Origin: CAWEHT01 sp963808455
GTDB taxonomy: Bacteria > Chloroflexota > Anaerolineae > CG2-30-64-16
Assembly: GCA_963808455.1 (NCBI GenBank)
Contig: CAWEHT010000003.1
Location: forward strand, 1 to 10,253
DNA length: 10,253 nt
Reading direction: 5' to 3'
Shown here one piece after another: positions 1 to 6,665 of this stretch; position 1 is the first letter of the stretch, and the number at the start of each line of letters is the position of its first letter. The translations under genes were made by a program, and so were the position numbers. Below the pieces are notes generated by a model, which did not search any database, was not told the origin of the DNA, and was given only the letters and a program-made list of their open reading frames with translations.

Positions 1-435
1 TGATCGCTCTCCGGGGTCTCTTGGGCGCCACCTGGTGCGTGAGATCATCCACCAGTTGCGGGCGCAGGGCCTCACTCTGTTCTTGAACTCGCACCTGCTC
101 AGCGAAGTCGAAATCATTTGTGATCGTGTGGCCTTCAGCCGGCGCGGGCGTGTGGCGCAAATGGGACGGCTGGTGGACCTGCTCTCGGCCGGGACCAAGT
201 TGAACTGAAGCTGGAAACCCTCACACCCGAATTGCCTGCGGAAATGCAGCGCTTCGGTGCCTGCCACCAATCAGATGCCAGGGACGTCATCGTGCAATTG
301 ACGTCGGAAGAGCAGGTCCCCGGCCTGGTAAGTTGGCTCGCGGCTAAGGGCGTGCAAGTGTATGGCGTCATTCCGCGGCACCCTTCGTTGGAAGAGGTCT
401 TCATGCGTGTGATGGAAGGCGAAGAAGCAGGGTGA
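1..435 (+). pseudogene. ABC-2 type ATPase, C-terminal part, frameshifted duplicate
   Basis: This is the second copy of the C-terminal ~45 % of the ATPase that is complete at 8100-9035. It begins after the Walker B region, and the first readable part corresponds to LGRHLVR. The H-loop segment (LFLNSHLLSEVE) is still present. A G is missing at about 195 relative to the other arm, which shifts the frame between 'SAGT' and 'EVELKLG'. Several substitutions sit nearby: I to S in AFIRRGR, and changes around 221 and 236-237. The 3' part from 232 to the TGA at 433-435 reads normally and overlaps the permease start by GTGA. The damage looks like sequence error, not gene decay, because the other copy is perfect. 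Confidence 0.85.
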
Positions 436-1267
436 AAGTCTTCAATATCGCCTGGCTCACTTTCCACGAGGCACGGAGACGCCAGCTTCTTGGCGTCGGG
501 ATGGGCCTGGCGCTGATCTTTCTGTTGCTCTATGCGCTGGCATTCTACGCGATTCCAAGCGGTCTCGTGCGCCAGATGGGCGATGCCACGTCCCAGCCCG
601 TTCGCCAGATGCAGACCACCTTTACCCTATTGGGGCTCTACGCAGTCAACTTTCTCATCGTCATCCTCAGCGTGCTCATCTCGGTTCACACTGTCTCTGG
701 CGAGATCGCTTCACACTCGATCCAGAGCATCGTCACCAAGCCGCTGCAGCGCTGGGAAGTCATGCTGGGCAAGTGGCTGGGCTTTGCCGCCATAATCACG
801 GCAGGCGTGGCCCTGATGGGTGGGGGCGTGGCGCTCATCGCGCGTGCTGTAGCGGCGACTTTCTGAACCATCTGCTCGCCGGGCTCACGCTGATGGCTCT
901 CGAAGGCTGGATCCTCTTGGCGCTGACTCTGCTGGGCGGCACGTTGTTCTCGACCCTGACCAACGGCGTGATCGTGTTCATGCTTTTCGGGCTGGCCTTT
1001 CTCGGCGGCTGGACTGAGCAGGTCGGCTCGCTGTTGGAGAACGAGACGGCTGTCAAGATCGGCATAGTCAGCAGCCTGATTATGCCGACCGAAGCGCTTT
1101 GGCGCAAAGCTGCCGACCTGATGCAACCCACTTCGGTGAGCGTGCTGCTGGCCGGGCCTTTCGCCACTGCCTCGGTCCCCAGTGCCGCGATGGTAGCTTA
1201 CGCCATAATCTATGGGCTGGCTGCCCTGGCCGCCGCTATCTACGCTTTCGAGCGCCGCGACCTGTAG
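432..1267 (+). CDS. ABC-2 type transporter permease (left-arm copy, one frameshift)
   Basis: This is the membrane subunit of an ABC-2 exporter, encoded directly after its ATPase with a GTGA overlap (GTG start at 432). Two frames, 432-866 and about 850-1267, are separated by one missing C after position 850. Restoring it from the other arm gives a continuous 278-residue protein. Hydrophobic segments lie near residues 20-40, 70-95, 115-140, 150-175, 180-195 and 250-272, the six-helix pattern of this family. A soluble loop (GDATSQPVRQMQTT) follows helix 1. VSGEIASHSIQSIVTKPLQRWEVMLGKWLG is the cytoplasmic segment typical of ABC-2 permeases. The C-terminus AIYAFERRDL is also typical. The substrate cannot be told from sequence. 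Confidence 0.85.
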
Positions 1268-1321
1268 TTCCTCTCCGGGCGTGCCCGAGCCTGGCTACGA
1301 GGGCCACCCCCAACACTTATG

Positions 1322-1836
1322 TCAACTGAAGCCCGGACCTTGACCCTCGTTGAGGATCGCTTCGATCTCCTGGCGAGCTCGCATGATGACATCGTGGATG
1401 CGGCGCATCTTATCGGGATCGGCATGGCGCGCTTCGTGCCGGAACATCTTGGCTGCTTCGCCCAGTTCCTTCACCGCATCGTGCACGCTCTTCCAGGTCT
1501 CCGGGCTGCCGAAGCCGCGGATGCGCCGGCGGATGTCCTCAACCGAGTCCGAGCGCTCTGCCAGAAAGCGCCGGCCTGCCTCCGTGATTGTGTAGACCTT
1601 GCGTCCGTCTCGCACTTCGGAGGTGACATAGCCCATCTCTTCCAGGAGTTGGAGCGTAGGGTAAACCGCGCCTGGGTGGGCGTGTAGAAGCCACCAAACC
1701 GCCCCTCCAGTGCCCGTATGATTTCATAGCCATAGCTGGGCTGCTCCTGCAGCAAATCCAGGATCACATACTTTACGTCGCCCCTCTCGAAGCGCCAACC
1801 GTGTCCGGCAAAATCAAAAGGATTCCCGCGTGCCAT
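1322..1836 (-). CDS. PadR-family transcriptional regulator (left-arm copy, one frameshift)
   Basis: This is the second copy of the PadR gene described at 6698-7214. The N-terminal part (RGDVKYVILDLLQEQPSYGYEIIRALEGRFGGFY) is correct here, whereas the right arm carries an extra G in it. One base is missing at about 1676, in a run corresponding to CCCAGCCCAGG, so the frame is lost just before the conserved AVYPTLQLLEE. It is recovered at about 1636, after which MGYVTSEVRDGRKVYTITEAGRRFL to the C-terminus reads normally. One conservative difference from the other copy is I versus M in IRRR(I/M)RGFG. Confidence 0.85.
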
Positions 1837-1856
1837 GCACCTCTCCTTCCAGCAAT

Positions 1857-1868
1857 ACGATATATCGT
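1857..1868. promoter_or_regulatory. PadR operator candidate (left-arm copy)
   Basis: The perfect 12-bp palindrome ACGATATATCGT lies just upstream of the PadR ATG at 1836 (minus strand). It is identical to the copy at 6666-6677, where the reasoning is given. Confidence 0.6.
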
Positions 1869-1874
1869 GATATT

Positions 1875-1903
1875 ATTCTAACGGTCAGTAGAGGACTTGT
1901 CAA
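1875..1903 (-). promoter_or_regulatory. sigma70-type promoter of padR (left-arm copy)
   Basis: On the minus strand TTGACA (1898-1903) and TAGAAT (1875-1880) are separated by 17 bases. This duplicates the promoter at 6631-6659. Confidence 0.7.
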
Positions 1904-1950
1904 GGCCACAAGGCTCCGCTGCCCGACTATTCTCGCACATCGTCTCTCGA

Positions 1951-1980
1951 GTGGCAATCGCCGCCCAAATGGCGTATAAT
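1951..1980 (+). promoter_or_regulatory. Probable promoter of the small membrane protein (left-arm copy)
   Basis: A perfect TATAAT at 1975-1980 lies about 100 bases before the ATG at 2080. The -35 is weak: GTGGCA or TGGCAA around 1951-1957, spaced 17-18 bases. The TATAAT is conserved in the other arm (6554-6559, minus strand). The long leader leaves room for another start site, so this is a moderate call. Confidence 0.4.
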
Positions 1981-2079
1981 GCGCGGTGAAAGTAGCGAAA
2001 GGTAACGCAAGGTACGGAAGGACCTGCTTCTGGCGGATCGCTACGCTCATATTCTGCTTCACATGAGGGCTCACGTCGC

Positions 2080-2512
2080 ATGTTCGAGCAAGTCGATATC
2101 AGAAATGCCACGCGTGGCCTCGGGCTGTACACCCTTGCCGCGCTGGTCTTTGGTCGGCGGACCTTTGTGTTCATCGGGCTCATCGCGGATGGTGGGTGGC
2201 TTACGGAGGTCGCCCTACTGGACCTGGGCCTGTTGGTACTGGGCCTGACAGGTTGCATAGGGCTGATACGCGACAGGTCATGGGGGTTTATCTTGTTCTA
2301 CGCCATGGCAATCGTCGCCACGGCCTTCTTCTCCGCTCGCCCTGCTGCCATTCATCCCCGTGCTCTTGCCGCTCGGCTGGGACGAGACTGCCGTCAGGCT
2401 CAGCAACCTTGCGCTCGTGGCCGTTGCCGTGTGGCTGCATTCGGCAAATGCCCGCAGCGCCGGGAGATGGGGATCAGGAATCAGGCAGAACGGGCCTATG
2501 CGCGGATATTGA
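2080..2512 (+). pseudogene. Small four-helix membrane protein, frameshifted duplicate
   Basis: This is the copy of the intact gene at 6023-6454. It reads normally from MFEQVDIRNATRGLG to ATAFFS. An extra C near 2333 then shifts the frame, so the continuous frame runs on as nonsense past the true stop (TGA 2510-2512). Removing that base restores the 143-residue protein. Differences from the other copy include R/W at residue 26, D/H at residue 37, W/S at residue 100 and S/W at residue 121. Confidence 0.8.
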
Positions 2513-3371
2513 TCACTTCGGTCACCAAGGGTGTGTTCTTTCCGCTCCGATCGATGGCTTGCTCGGCGATCCACACCAGGCCGCGGCAGCACGGCACCTC
2601 CATGTAATACACTTTTAGGCTGCGGATACTATTCGCGCCCAGGATCTGCGCGACCTTCCCGACGTATTCAGCGGGATCGTCGAACTTCGGGCACCCCACC
2701 GCTATTGCCACACCCTCGCCCGCCAGAATGTTGGCGTGCAAGTCGGGATAGGCAAACGGCACACAGTCGGCAATTAGTGCCAGTTGGGCATCCTCATAGA
2801 ATGGGGCTTGCAACGGCAGAAGCCGCAATTGCACCGGCCATTGGCGCAGCGCCGAGGGCGTCTGCCGCGCCGGTGAGCCTTGCAGGCCTCCAGTTGCCGC
2901 GCTAAGTTGAAGCCCTGATGGACCTGCCTGGTGGCAAGGCGTGCCTTGAACCGGGGCAAGGCCTCCCGATGACGTCATCTCAGGGGCAAATGAGAGCACC
3001 CTGGCTGAAGGGCAGCTGGCCAGACCCCTCTCGGCTGCCAGCGCAGATGCCTCGGGCGCTTGTGAGGGCTGCTTGGCAACCTGTGCTGAGTGGTCCTGCA
3101 AATGGCGAGGCAGCTGGCCGGGAGCGGTGCTCAAGAGGTACGCCATCAGGGCAGCCTCGTCGTAGCCCTCGGCGTCTGCCTCCTGTACCATAAGAGCGCC
3201 CTGTGGGCAGGCGCCCAGACAAGCACCGAGACCGTCGCAGTAACTCTCGCGTACGAGCCGCACCTTGCCATTGATCACTGCAAGTGCCCCTTCGGGGCAA
3301 CCGGTCAGGCATTGCCCGCAGCCGTTACACTTCTCATCATCGATCCGGATGATCTGTCGCCGATGGGTCAT
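2496..3371 (-). CDS. 4Fe-4S ferredoxin-domain protein (intact copy, 291 aa)
   Basis: This iron-sulfur protein is complete only in the left arm. Residues 15-25 hold a classical cluster motif, C15-x2-C18-x2-C21-x3-C25 followed by P. A second, unusual cysteine group is C45-DGLGA-C51-LGA-C55-P. A low-complexity, Pro/Ala/Ser-rich stretch (about 82-170) links to a conserved C-terminal domain. That domain contains LRQWPVQLRLLP, an ADCVPFAYPDLHANIL segment with C203, GCPKFDD with C227, and MEVPCCRG with C261-C262. I recall this architecture (ferredoxin head plus ADCVPFAY/VGCPK/EVPCC tail) from anaerobes, often next to a Crp/Fnr regulator and the hybrid-cluster protein gene. No Hcp gene is visible here. 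The reaction is unknown; the tail cysteines suggest additional cluster or redox chemistry. The gene overlaps the zinc-ribbon gene by ATGA, with an AGGAGG ribosome site inside it. Its 3' end overlaps the convergent membrane-protein gene by 17 bp. Confidence 0.85.
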   Translation of the reverse strand: MTHRRQIIRIDDEKCNGCGQCLTGCPEGALAVINGKVRLVRESYCDGLGACLGACPQGALMVQEADAEGYDEAALMAYLLSTAPGQLPRHLQDHSAQVAKQPSQAPEASALAAERGLASCPSARVLSFAPEMTSSGGLAPVQGTPCHQAGPSGLQLSAATGGLQGSPARQTPSALRQWPVQLRLLPLQAPFYEDAQLALIADCVPFAYPDLHANILAGEGVAIAVGCPKFDDPAEYVGKVAQILGANSIRSLKVYYMEVPCCRGLVWIAEQAIDRSGKNTPLVTEVINIRA

Positions 3372-3622
3372 CGGTCGTCCTCCTTGTTAGCTTTTACCTT
3401 TAGCTTCTGATACAGATCCTTGCCAATGCAGGCCTCGGCATACCGACACCACTGCACGCAGGACTGCAAGTTGTTGTAAACCACAAAGCCACACTTCTCA
3501 CAGATGACCTTGCTGTCGATCGAAAACAGCTCTACGTCGGCGCCACATTGAGGGCAAGTCTTGATGGTAAGCGTCGGAGTGCCTCGCAAGCTGGCGGAGC
3601 CTGGACAAAATGTGTTCAACAT
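3368..3622 (-). CDS. Zinc-ribbon / cysteine-rich small protein (left-arm copy, 84 aa)
   Basis: The protein is identical to the right-arm copy at 4914-5168, which holds the full description. Here the gene is directly followed, through an ATGA overlap, by an intact 4Fe-4S gene. This arm therefore shows the undamaged two-gene operon. The chosen start is the ATG whose first base is at 3622; AGGAGG lies six bases upstream. Confidence 0.8.
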   Translation of the reverse strand: MLNTFCPGSASLRGTPTLTIKTCPQCGADVELFSIDSKVICEKCGFVVYNNLQSCVQWCRYAEACIGKDLYQKLKVKANKEDDR

Positions 3623-3677
3623 GGCCATCCTCCTGCAGCCCAATGTAACTGAAATCGCACTGGCGTTCAATGACTTC

Positions 3678-3717
3678 TGACAAGTCTCTTGACAGGATTC
3701 CGGACAAACGGTATAAG
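3678..3717 (+). promoter_or_regulatory. Promoter of the Crp/Fnr regulator with overlapping dyad (left-arm copy)
   Basis: TTGACA (3689-3694), a 17-base spacer and TATAAG (3712-3717) lie upstream of the ATG at 3798. A dyad, TGACAAG-TCT-CTTGACA (3678-3694, one mismatch), overlaps the -35. It could be an operator for the regulator itself or for the divergent zinc-ribbon/ferredoxin pair. Confidence 0.65.
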
Positions 3718-3797
3718 GGCCGGGAGAAGCGGGTCAAGCAAGTCTGGCGCTGCAGTGGTTCGGCAGCCCATGCTGCCTGGCTCACGATGGAGGAGCC

Positions 3798-4276
3798 ATG
3801 TTTGATGAGGACGAGCTGGTGTCAATCATGCAGCGGGCCGGACATTTCAGCCAGCTAAGCACCGGGGAGGTCCGCGATCGTACAGGCCGGCCAACTGCGG
3901 CATCACGGCTCTGGTGAGGTGATCTTTGGCGAGAACGAGCCGTGCGCCGGGTTGTTCGTGTTGCTTGCCGGACACATTGAGCTCTGCAAACATAGCCTGC
4001 AAGGGCAAAAGTCGATCATGGCCCTCATGGACCCGGCGATGATGTTCAACGAGGTTGCCACACTCGACGGTGGCCCGAACCCGGCAACGGCCATGGCAGT
4101 CGATGAGGTGACCGTCTGGGTAGCCGGCGCGAGCACGGTGCGGGACCTCATCCTGCGCTACCCGATGTTGGGCCTGGGCCTTCTCCGCGTCTGGCGCGGC
4201 GCAACCGGCTGCTGACCGTGTCTTTTGAGGACCTTTCGTTTCGTTCGGTCATGGCCAGCAATAACTGGACGGTGCG
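3798..4276 (+). pseudogene. Crp/Fnr-family regulator, truncated and frameshifted duplicate
   Basis: This is the second copy of the N-terminal sensor part of the regulator described at 4257-4738. The start MFDEDELVSIMQRAGHFSQLSTGEV is intact, after GGAGG in the leader. The frame breaks near 3873, where CGCGATCG stands for CGCACAATCG in the other arm. It is readable again as VIFGENEPCAGLFVLLAGHIELCKHSLQGQKSIMALMDPAMMFNEVATLDGGPNPATAM. A T is lost near 4191 in LLRVLARRN. The copy ends at the fold-back, with no helix-turn-helix domain. Confidence 0.8.
4257..4276. other. 20-base spacer at the fold-back point
   Basis: These are the only bases between the two arms. On the minus strand they read in frame with the Crp/Fnr gene as RTVQLLL, which is what the family has at the start of its helix-turn-helix domain. 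The spacer is therefore ordinary gene sequence, and the reversal happens just after it. Both flanks are the self-complementary tetramer GGCC. A 3' end finishing in GGCC could anneal to the upstream GGCC and copy back, which is the usual microhomology signature of a template-switch chimera. Confidence 0.85.
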
Positions 4277-4738
4277 GGCCATGACCGAACGAAACGAAAG
4301 GTCCTCAAAAGACACGGTCAGCAGCCGGTTGCGCCGTGCCAGAACGCGGAGAAGGCCCAGGCCCAACATCGGGTAGCGCAGGATGAGGTCCCGCACCGTG
4401 CTCGCGCCGGCTACCCAGACGGTCACCTCATCGACTGCCATGGCCGTTGCCGGGTTCGGGCCACCGTCGAGTGTGGCAACCTCGTTGAACATCATCGCCG
4501 GGTCCATGAGGGCCATGATCGACTTTTGCCCTTGCAGGCTATGTTTGCAGAGCTCAATGTGTCCGGCAAGCAACACGAACAACCCGGCGCACGGCTCGTT
4601 CTCGCCAAAGATCACCTCACCAGAGCCGTGATGCCGCAGTTGGCCGGCCTGTACGATTGTGCGGACCTCCCCGGTGCTTAGCTGGCTGAAATGTCCGGCC
4701 CGCTGCATGATTGACACCAGCTCGTCCTCATCAAACAT
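4257..4738 (-). CDS. Crp/Fnr-family transcriptional regulator, truncated by the fold-back
   Basis: This would be a cyclic-nucleotide-binding-fold regulator acting as a DNA-binding dimer. Visible are the beta-roll sensor domain (about residues 15-110, with EVIFGENEPCAGLFVLLAGHIEL, the MFNEVATLDGGPNPATA turn and AVDEVTVW), the dimerisation helix (about 115-145, VRDLILRYPMLGLGLLRVLARRN) and the first helix after it (DLSFRSVMARTVQLLL, to residue 161). The phosphate-binding loop lacks the strict Arg/Ser pair of cAMP-bound Crp: it has NEVATLDGGPNPATA where Crp has GELGLF...RSA. cAMP binding is therefore doubtful, and a redox, haem or other ligand is possible. Two cysteines (C50, C64) are too few for an Fnr-type cluster. 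The helix-turn-helix is missing. The open frame continues to about 4148, but that tail is antisense of the gene's own sequence. The gene is divergent from the zinc-ribbon/ferredoxin pair, its likely target. Confidence 0.85.
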
Positions 4739-4818
4739 GGCTCCTCCATCGTGAGCCAGGCAGCATGGGCTGCCGAACCACTGCAGCGCCAGACTTGCTT
4801 GACCCGCTTCTCCCGGCC

Positions 4819-4858
4819 CTTATACCGTTTGTCCGGAATCCTGTCAAGAGACTTGTCA
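4819..4858 (-). promoter_or_regulatory. Promoter of the Crp/Fnr regulator with overlapping dyad
   Basis: On the minus strand TTGACA (4842-4847), 17 bases and TATAAG (4819-4824) form a near-consensus promoter, with a leader of about 70 bases before the ATG at 4738. The imperfect dyad TGACAAG-TCT-CTTGACA (4842-4858) covers the -35 and faces the divergent gene pair, so it could be a shared operator. It does not match the classical Crp (TGTGA-N6-TCACA) or Fnr (TTGAT-N4-ATCAA) consensus. Confidence 0.65.
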
Positions 4859-4913
4859 GAAGTCATTGAACGCCAGTGCGATTTCAGTTACATTGGGCTG
4901 CAGGAGGATGGCC

Positions 4914-5168
4914 ATGTTGAACACATTTTGTCCAGGCTCCGCCAGCTTGCGAGGCACTCCGACGCTTACCATCAAGACTTGCCCTCAATGTGGCGCCGAC
5001 GTAGAGCTGTTTTCGATCGACAGCAAGGTCATCTGTGAGAAGTGTGGCTTTGTGGTTTACAACAACTTGCAGTCCTGCGTGCAGTGGTGTCGGTATGCCG
5101 AGGCCTGCATTGGCAAGGATCTGTATCAGAAGCTAAAGGTAAAAGCTAACAAGGAGGACGACCGATGA
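4914..5168 (+). CDS. Zinc-ribbon / cysteine-rich small protein (84 aa)
   Basis: This is a soluble 84-residue protein. It has CPGSxxxRGTPT near the N-terminus (C6), a zinc-ribbon pair C23-PQ-C26 and C41-EK-C44 (20-residue scale), and a C-terminal QSCVQWCRYAEAC (C55, C59, C65) that may bind a second metal or cluster. The C-terminus is lysine-rich. I recall a small family of this layout in anaerobic bacteria and archaea, sometimes annotated, probably wrongly, as 'phosphohydrolase'. I know of no proven function. The ATG at 4914 is preferred over 4908 because AGGAGG (4902-4907) abuts 4908 but is correctly spaced for 4914. The gene overlaps the following 4Fe-4S gene by ATGA, implying translational coupling. 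Both copies in the window encode the same protein. Confidence 0.82.
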   Translation: MLNTFCPGSASLRGTPTLTIKTCPQCGADVELFSIDSKVICEKCGFVVYNNLQSCVQWCRYAEACIGKDLYQKLKVKANKEDDR

Positions 5169-6039
5169 CCCATCGGCGACAGATCATCCGGATCGATGAT
5201 GAGAAGTGTAACGGCTGCGGGCAATGCCTGACCGGTTGCCCCGAAGGGGCACTTGCAGTGATCAATGGCAAGGTGCGGCTCGTACGCGAGAGTTACTGCG
5301 ACGGTCTTGGTGCTTGTCTGGGCGCCTGCCCACAGGGCGCTCTTATGGTACAGGAGGCAGACGCCGAGGGCTACGACGAGGCTGCCGTGATGGCGTACCC
5401 TTGAGCACCGCTCCCGGCCAGCTGCCTCGCCATTTGCAGGACCACTCAGCACAGGTTGCCAAGCAGCCCTCACAAGCGCCCGAGGCATCTGCGCTGGCAG
5501 CCGAGAGGGGTCTGGCCAGCTGCCCTTCAGCCAGGGTGCTCTCATTTGCCCCTGAGATGACGTCATCGGGAGGCCTTGCCCCGGTTCAAGGCACGCCTTG
5601 CCACCAGGCAGGTCCATCAGGGCTTCAACTTAGCGCGGCAACTGGAGGCCTGCAAGGCTCACCGGCGCGGCAGACGCCCTCGGCGCTGCGCCAATGGCCG
5701 GTGCAATTGCGGCTTCTGCCGTTGCAAGCCCCATTCTATGAGGATGCCCAACTGGCACTAATTGCCGACTGTGTGCCGTTTGCCTATCCGACTTGCACGC
5801 CAACATTCTGGCGGGCGAGGGTGTGGCAATAGCGGTGGGGTGCCCGAAGTTCGACGATCCCGCTGAATACGTCGGGAAGGTCGCGGAGATCCTGGGCGCG
5901 AATAGTATCCGCAGCCTAAAAGTGTATTACATGGAGGTGCCGTGCTGCCGCGGCCTGGTGTGGATCGCCGAGCAAGCCATCGATCCGGAGCGGAAAGAAC
6001 ACACCCTTGGTGACCGAAGTGATCAATATCCGCGTATAG
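5165..6039 (+). pseudogene. 4Fe-4S ferredoxin-domain protein, copy with three indels
   Basis: This is the duplicate of the intact gene at 2496-3371. The ferredoxin head (to about residue 78) reads correctly. A T is then missing near 5398, a C is missing near 5787 in CCTATCCCGAC, and an extra C is present near 5985 in the codons for AIDRSGK. The three together split it into several frames, and the apparent stop at 5402-5404 is caused by the first. The net length, 875 rather than 876 bases to the TAG at 6037-6039, fits these three events. No selection-type decay is visible, which points to sequencing error. Confidence 0.8.
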
Positions 6040-6454
6040 GCCCGTTCTGCCTGATTCCTGATCCCCATCTCCCGGCGCTGCGGGCATTTGCCCAATGCAG
6101 CCACACGGCAACGGCCACGAGCGCAAGGTTGCTGAGCCTGACGGCAGTCTCGTCTGAGCCGAGCGGCAAGAGCACGGGGATGAATGGCAGCAGGGCGAGC
6201 GAGAAGAAGGCCGTGGCGACGATTGCCATGGCGTAGAACAAGATAAACCCCCATGACCTGTCGCGTATCAGCCCTATGCAACCTGTCAGGCCCAGTACCA
6301 ACAGGCCCAGGTCCAGTAGGGCGACCTCCGTAAGCCACCCACCATGCGCGATGAGCCCGATGAACACAAAGGTCCGCCAACCAAAGACCAGCGCGGCAAG
6401 GGTGTACAGCCCGAGGCCGCGCGTGGCATTTCTGATATCGACTTGCTCGAACAT
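6023..6454 (-). CDS. Small membrane protein, four predicted helices (143 aa), function unknown
   Basis: This is the intact copy. Hydrophobic segments lie at about residues 14-36, 42-63, 68-98 (possibly broken by the LLPFIPVLLP prolines) and 105-121. The N-terminus is short and polar, and the C-terminus is basic (ARSAGRWGSGIRQNGPIRGY). I do not recognise the family. The gene is divergent from padR across 243 bases, so it could be a PadR target, although no second copy of the ACGATATATCGT site is seen near it. Its last 17 bases overlap the end of the convergent 4Fe-4S gene. The ATG has only a weak ribosome site (GAGGG about 12 bases upstream), and an alternative start a little further in is possible. 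Confidence 0.7.
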   Translation of the reverse strand: MFEQVDIRNATRGLGLYTLAALVFGWRTFVFIGLIAHGGWLTEVALLDLGLLVLGLTGCIGLIRDRSWGFILFYAMAIVATAFFSLALLPFIPVLLPLGSDETAVRLSNLALVAVAVWLHWANARSAGRWGSGIRQNGPIRGY

Positions 6455-6553
6455 GCGACGTGAGCCCTCATGTGAAGCAGAATATGAGCGTAGCGATCCG
6501 CCAGAAGCAGGTCCTTCCGTACCTTGCGTTACCTTTCGCTACTTTCACCGCGG

Positions 6554-6583
6554 ATTATACGCCATTTGGGCGGCGATTGCCAC
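6554..6583 (-). promoter_or_regulatory. Probable promoter of the small membrane protein
   Basis: On the minus strand there is a perfect TATAAT (6554-6559) with a weak -35 around 6577-6583. It lies about 100 bases upstream of the ATG at 6454. The -10 is conserved in both arms. Confidence 0.4.
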
Positions 6584-6630
6584 TCGAGAGACGATGTGCG
6601 AGAATAGTCGGGCAGCGGAGCCTTGTGGCC

Positions 6631-6659
6631 TTGACAAGTCCTCTACTGACCGTTAGAAT
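6631..6659 (+). promoter_or_regulatory. Strong sigma70-type promoter of padR
   Basis: A consensus TTGACA (6631-6636), an ideal 17-base spacer and TAGAAT (6654-6659) lie 40-70 bases before the padR ATG. Transcription would start around 6666-6668, inside the palindromic operator candidate. Confidence 0.78.
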
Positions 6660-6665
6660 AATATC

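Larger units (their letters stand above)
1..4256. repeat. Left arm of a ~4.26 kb inverted duplication
   Basis: This stretch is the reverse complement of about 4277-8538, gene for gene. Near the centre, position x pairs with 8533-x; small indels shift the offset further out. The arms differ by scattered substitutions and short indels. Examples are one base missing at about 195, one missing at about 850, one extra at about 2333 and two missing at about 3873. The first ~30 bases are the poorest match to the other arm, as at a low-quality contig or read end. The arm may continue beyond the window. It carries no transposase or terminal repeats, so it is not a mobile element. Confidence 0.97.

Noticed and set aside
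135..467. Minus-strand open frame over the ATPase end, repeated at 8068-8580 (plus)
   Set aside because: It lies antisense to the ATPase 3' end and permease start and is Ser/Arg/Pro/Thr-rich; it is a shadow frame.
4148..4256. Novel C-terminal domain fused to the Crp/Fnr sensor (MTERNERSSKDTVSS... tail)
   Set aside because: This tail is the antisense translation of the same gene read back after the fold, not a domain.
4200..4330. Transcription terminator or functional hairpin at the palindrome centre
   Set aside because: The stem continues for kilobases and lies within coding sequence. There is no T tract, and the structure is explained by the fold-back.
4853..4894. Promoter for the zinc-ribbon/4Fe-4S pair (TTGAAC...TACATT)
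   Set aside because: Each hexamer matches only four of six consensus positions, and the start site would fall within about 15 bases of the ATG; not reliable.
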